The notes below the pieces were generated by a model, which saw only the letters and a list, made by a program, of their open reading frames with translations, was not told the DNA's origin and did not search any database. From Desulfobacteraceae bacterium (lineage in GTDB: Bacteria; Desulfobacterota; DSM-4660; Desulfatiglandales; Desulfatiglandaceae), in NCBI GenBank assembly GCA_020349865.1, contig CP070700.1, positions 2,790,143-2,795,160 of the forward strand: a stretch of 5,018 nucleotides of DNA, in the 5' to 3' direction. Numbering within the stretch: the stretch's first letter is position 1; every line of letters starts with the position of its first letter. A program made the position numbers and the translations under genes. Shown here piece after piece: positions 4,867 through 5,018 of this stretch.

Positions 4867-5018
4867 ATGAATAAATATGTCGACGAGCAACTCGCCAGGA
4901 TGGTAAGAATCGGGAAACAAGGGTTGCAGCAAGGATGTTCAACTCGCAGTAGGAGGCTACTGCGCTATCTGGATCAAGAGTTGCAATTTGTTGTTGATGC
5001 CCTCAAGCGTTTTGTTTA
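4867..5018 (+). CDS. hypothetical protein, 3' end outside window
   Basis: The frame opens with ATG at 4867 and runs to the window edge without a stop, giving about 50 residues: MNKYVDEQLARMVRIGKQG, a short polar stretch QQGCSTRSRR, then LLRYLDQELQFVVDALKRFV. The last part has the heptad-like spacing of an amphipathic helix and the composition is protein-like. The ribosome-binding site is weak (GGTGG three bases before the ATG). An in-frame TGA lies 12 bases before the ATG, and upstream of that the same frame is open from an ATG at 4765, so the gene could be the distal part of an interrupted reading frame. No family is recognised. Confidence 0.35.
   Translation, partial: MNKYVDEQLARMVRIGKQGLQQGCSTRSRRLLRYLDQELQFVVDALKRFV

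Noticed and set aside
4723..4932. 69-codon minus-strand frame at the right end
   Set aside because: No ribosome-binding site or recognisable motif, it stops inside a hairpin loop and opposes the edge frame. Kept only as context for the possible minus-strand terminator.

Overview
The window looks like a chromosomal, mostly accessory stretch from a Gram-negative bacterium, probably of the Desulfobacterota (old Deltaproteobacteria). This is inferred from the style of its small proteins: a PilZ tail with a FELD...FKTISDF...GVKFGELAPNQ pattern, a short exported protein with DILVVRPLGIIATVGG, and a 74-residue MshEN-like protein. None of these proves the taxon. Genes occupy about two thirds of the window, and the gaps are AT-rich.

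Left part (1-602, + strand): the C-terminal end of a PilZ-domain protein (putative cyclic-di-GMP receptor), cut by the window edge, is followed 23 bases later by a 99-residue signal-peptide protein of unknown function. Middle left (684-2684, - strand): a complete transketolase (tkt), the only metabolic gene with a firm name, converging on the exported-protein gene. A gap of about 440 bases lies upstream of it.

Middle (3128-3521, - strand): two small overlapping genes. The first encodes a charged helical protein that may have an N-terminal membrane segment if a TTG start is used. The second encodes a protein with two CxxC knuckles in a repeated DWxCxACG motif. Upstream of them is a gap of about 510 bases with phased TTGYCA half-sites and a long inverted repeat.

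Right part (4033-5018): a + strand gene for a stand-alone MshEN-like protein (a fold that binds cyclic-di-GMP in MshE-type ATPases) is followed 15 bases after its stop codon by the best surprise of the window. This is a 79-bp non-coding insertion with imperfect 23-bp terminal inverted repeats starting GTAA and a perfect 8-bp target-site duplication, the signature of an IS66-family miniature element. Beyond it is a gene-poor, repeat-rich stretch with a 10-bp inverted repeat, a 12-bp tandem duplication and a terminator-like hairpin. At the right edge an open frame of unknown function runs out of the window.

The genes do not form one pathway. Two separate proteins (PilZ and MshEN-like) point to cyclic-di-GMP signalling, but they are 3.7 kb apart and not in one operon. 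Transketolase is a housekeeping enzyme. No CRISPR array, tRNA, rRNA or complete transposase gene was seen.
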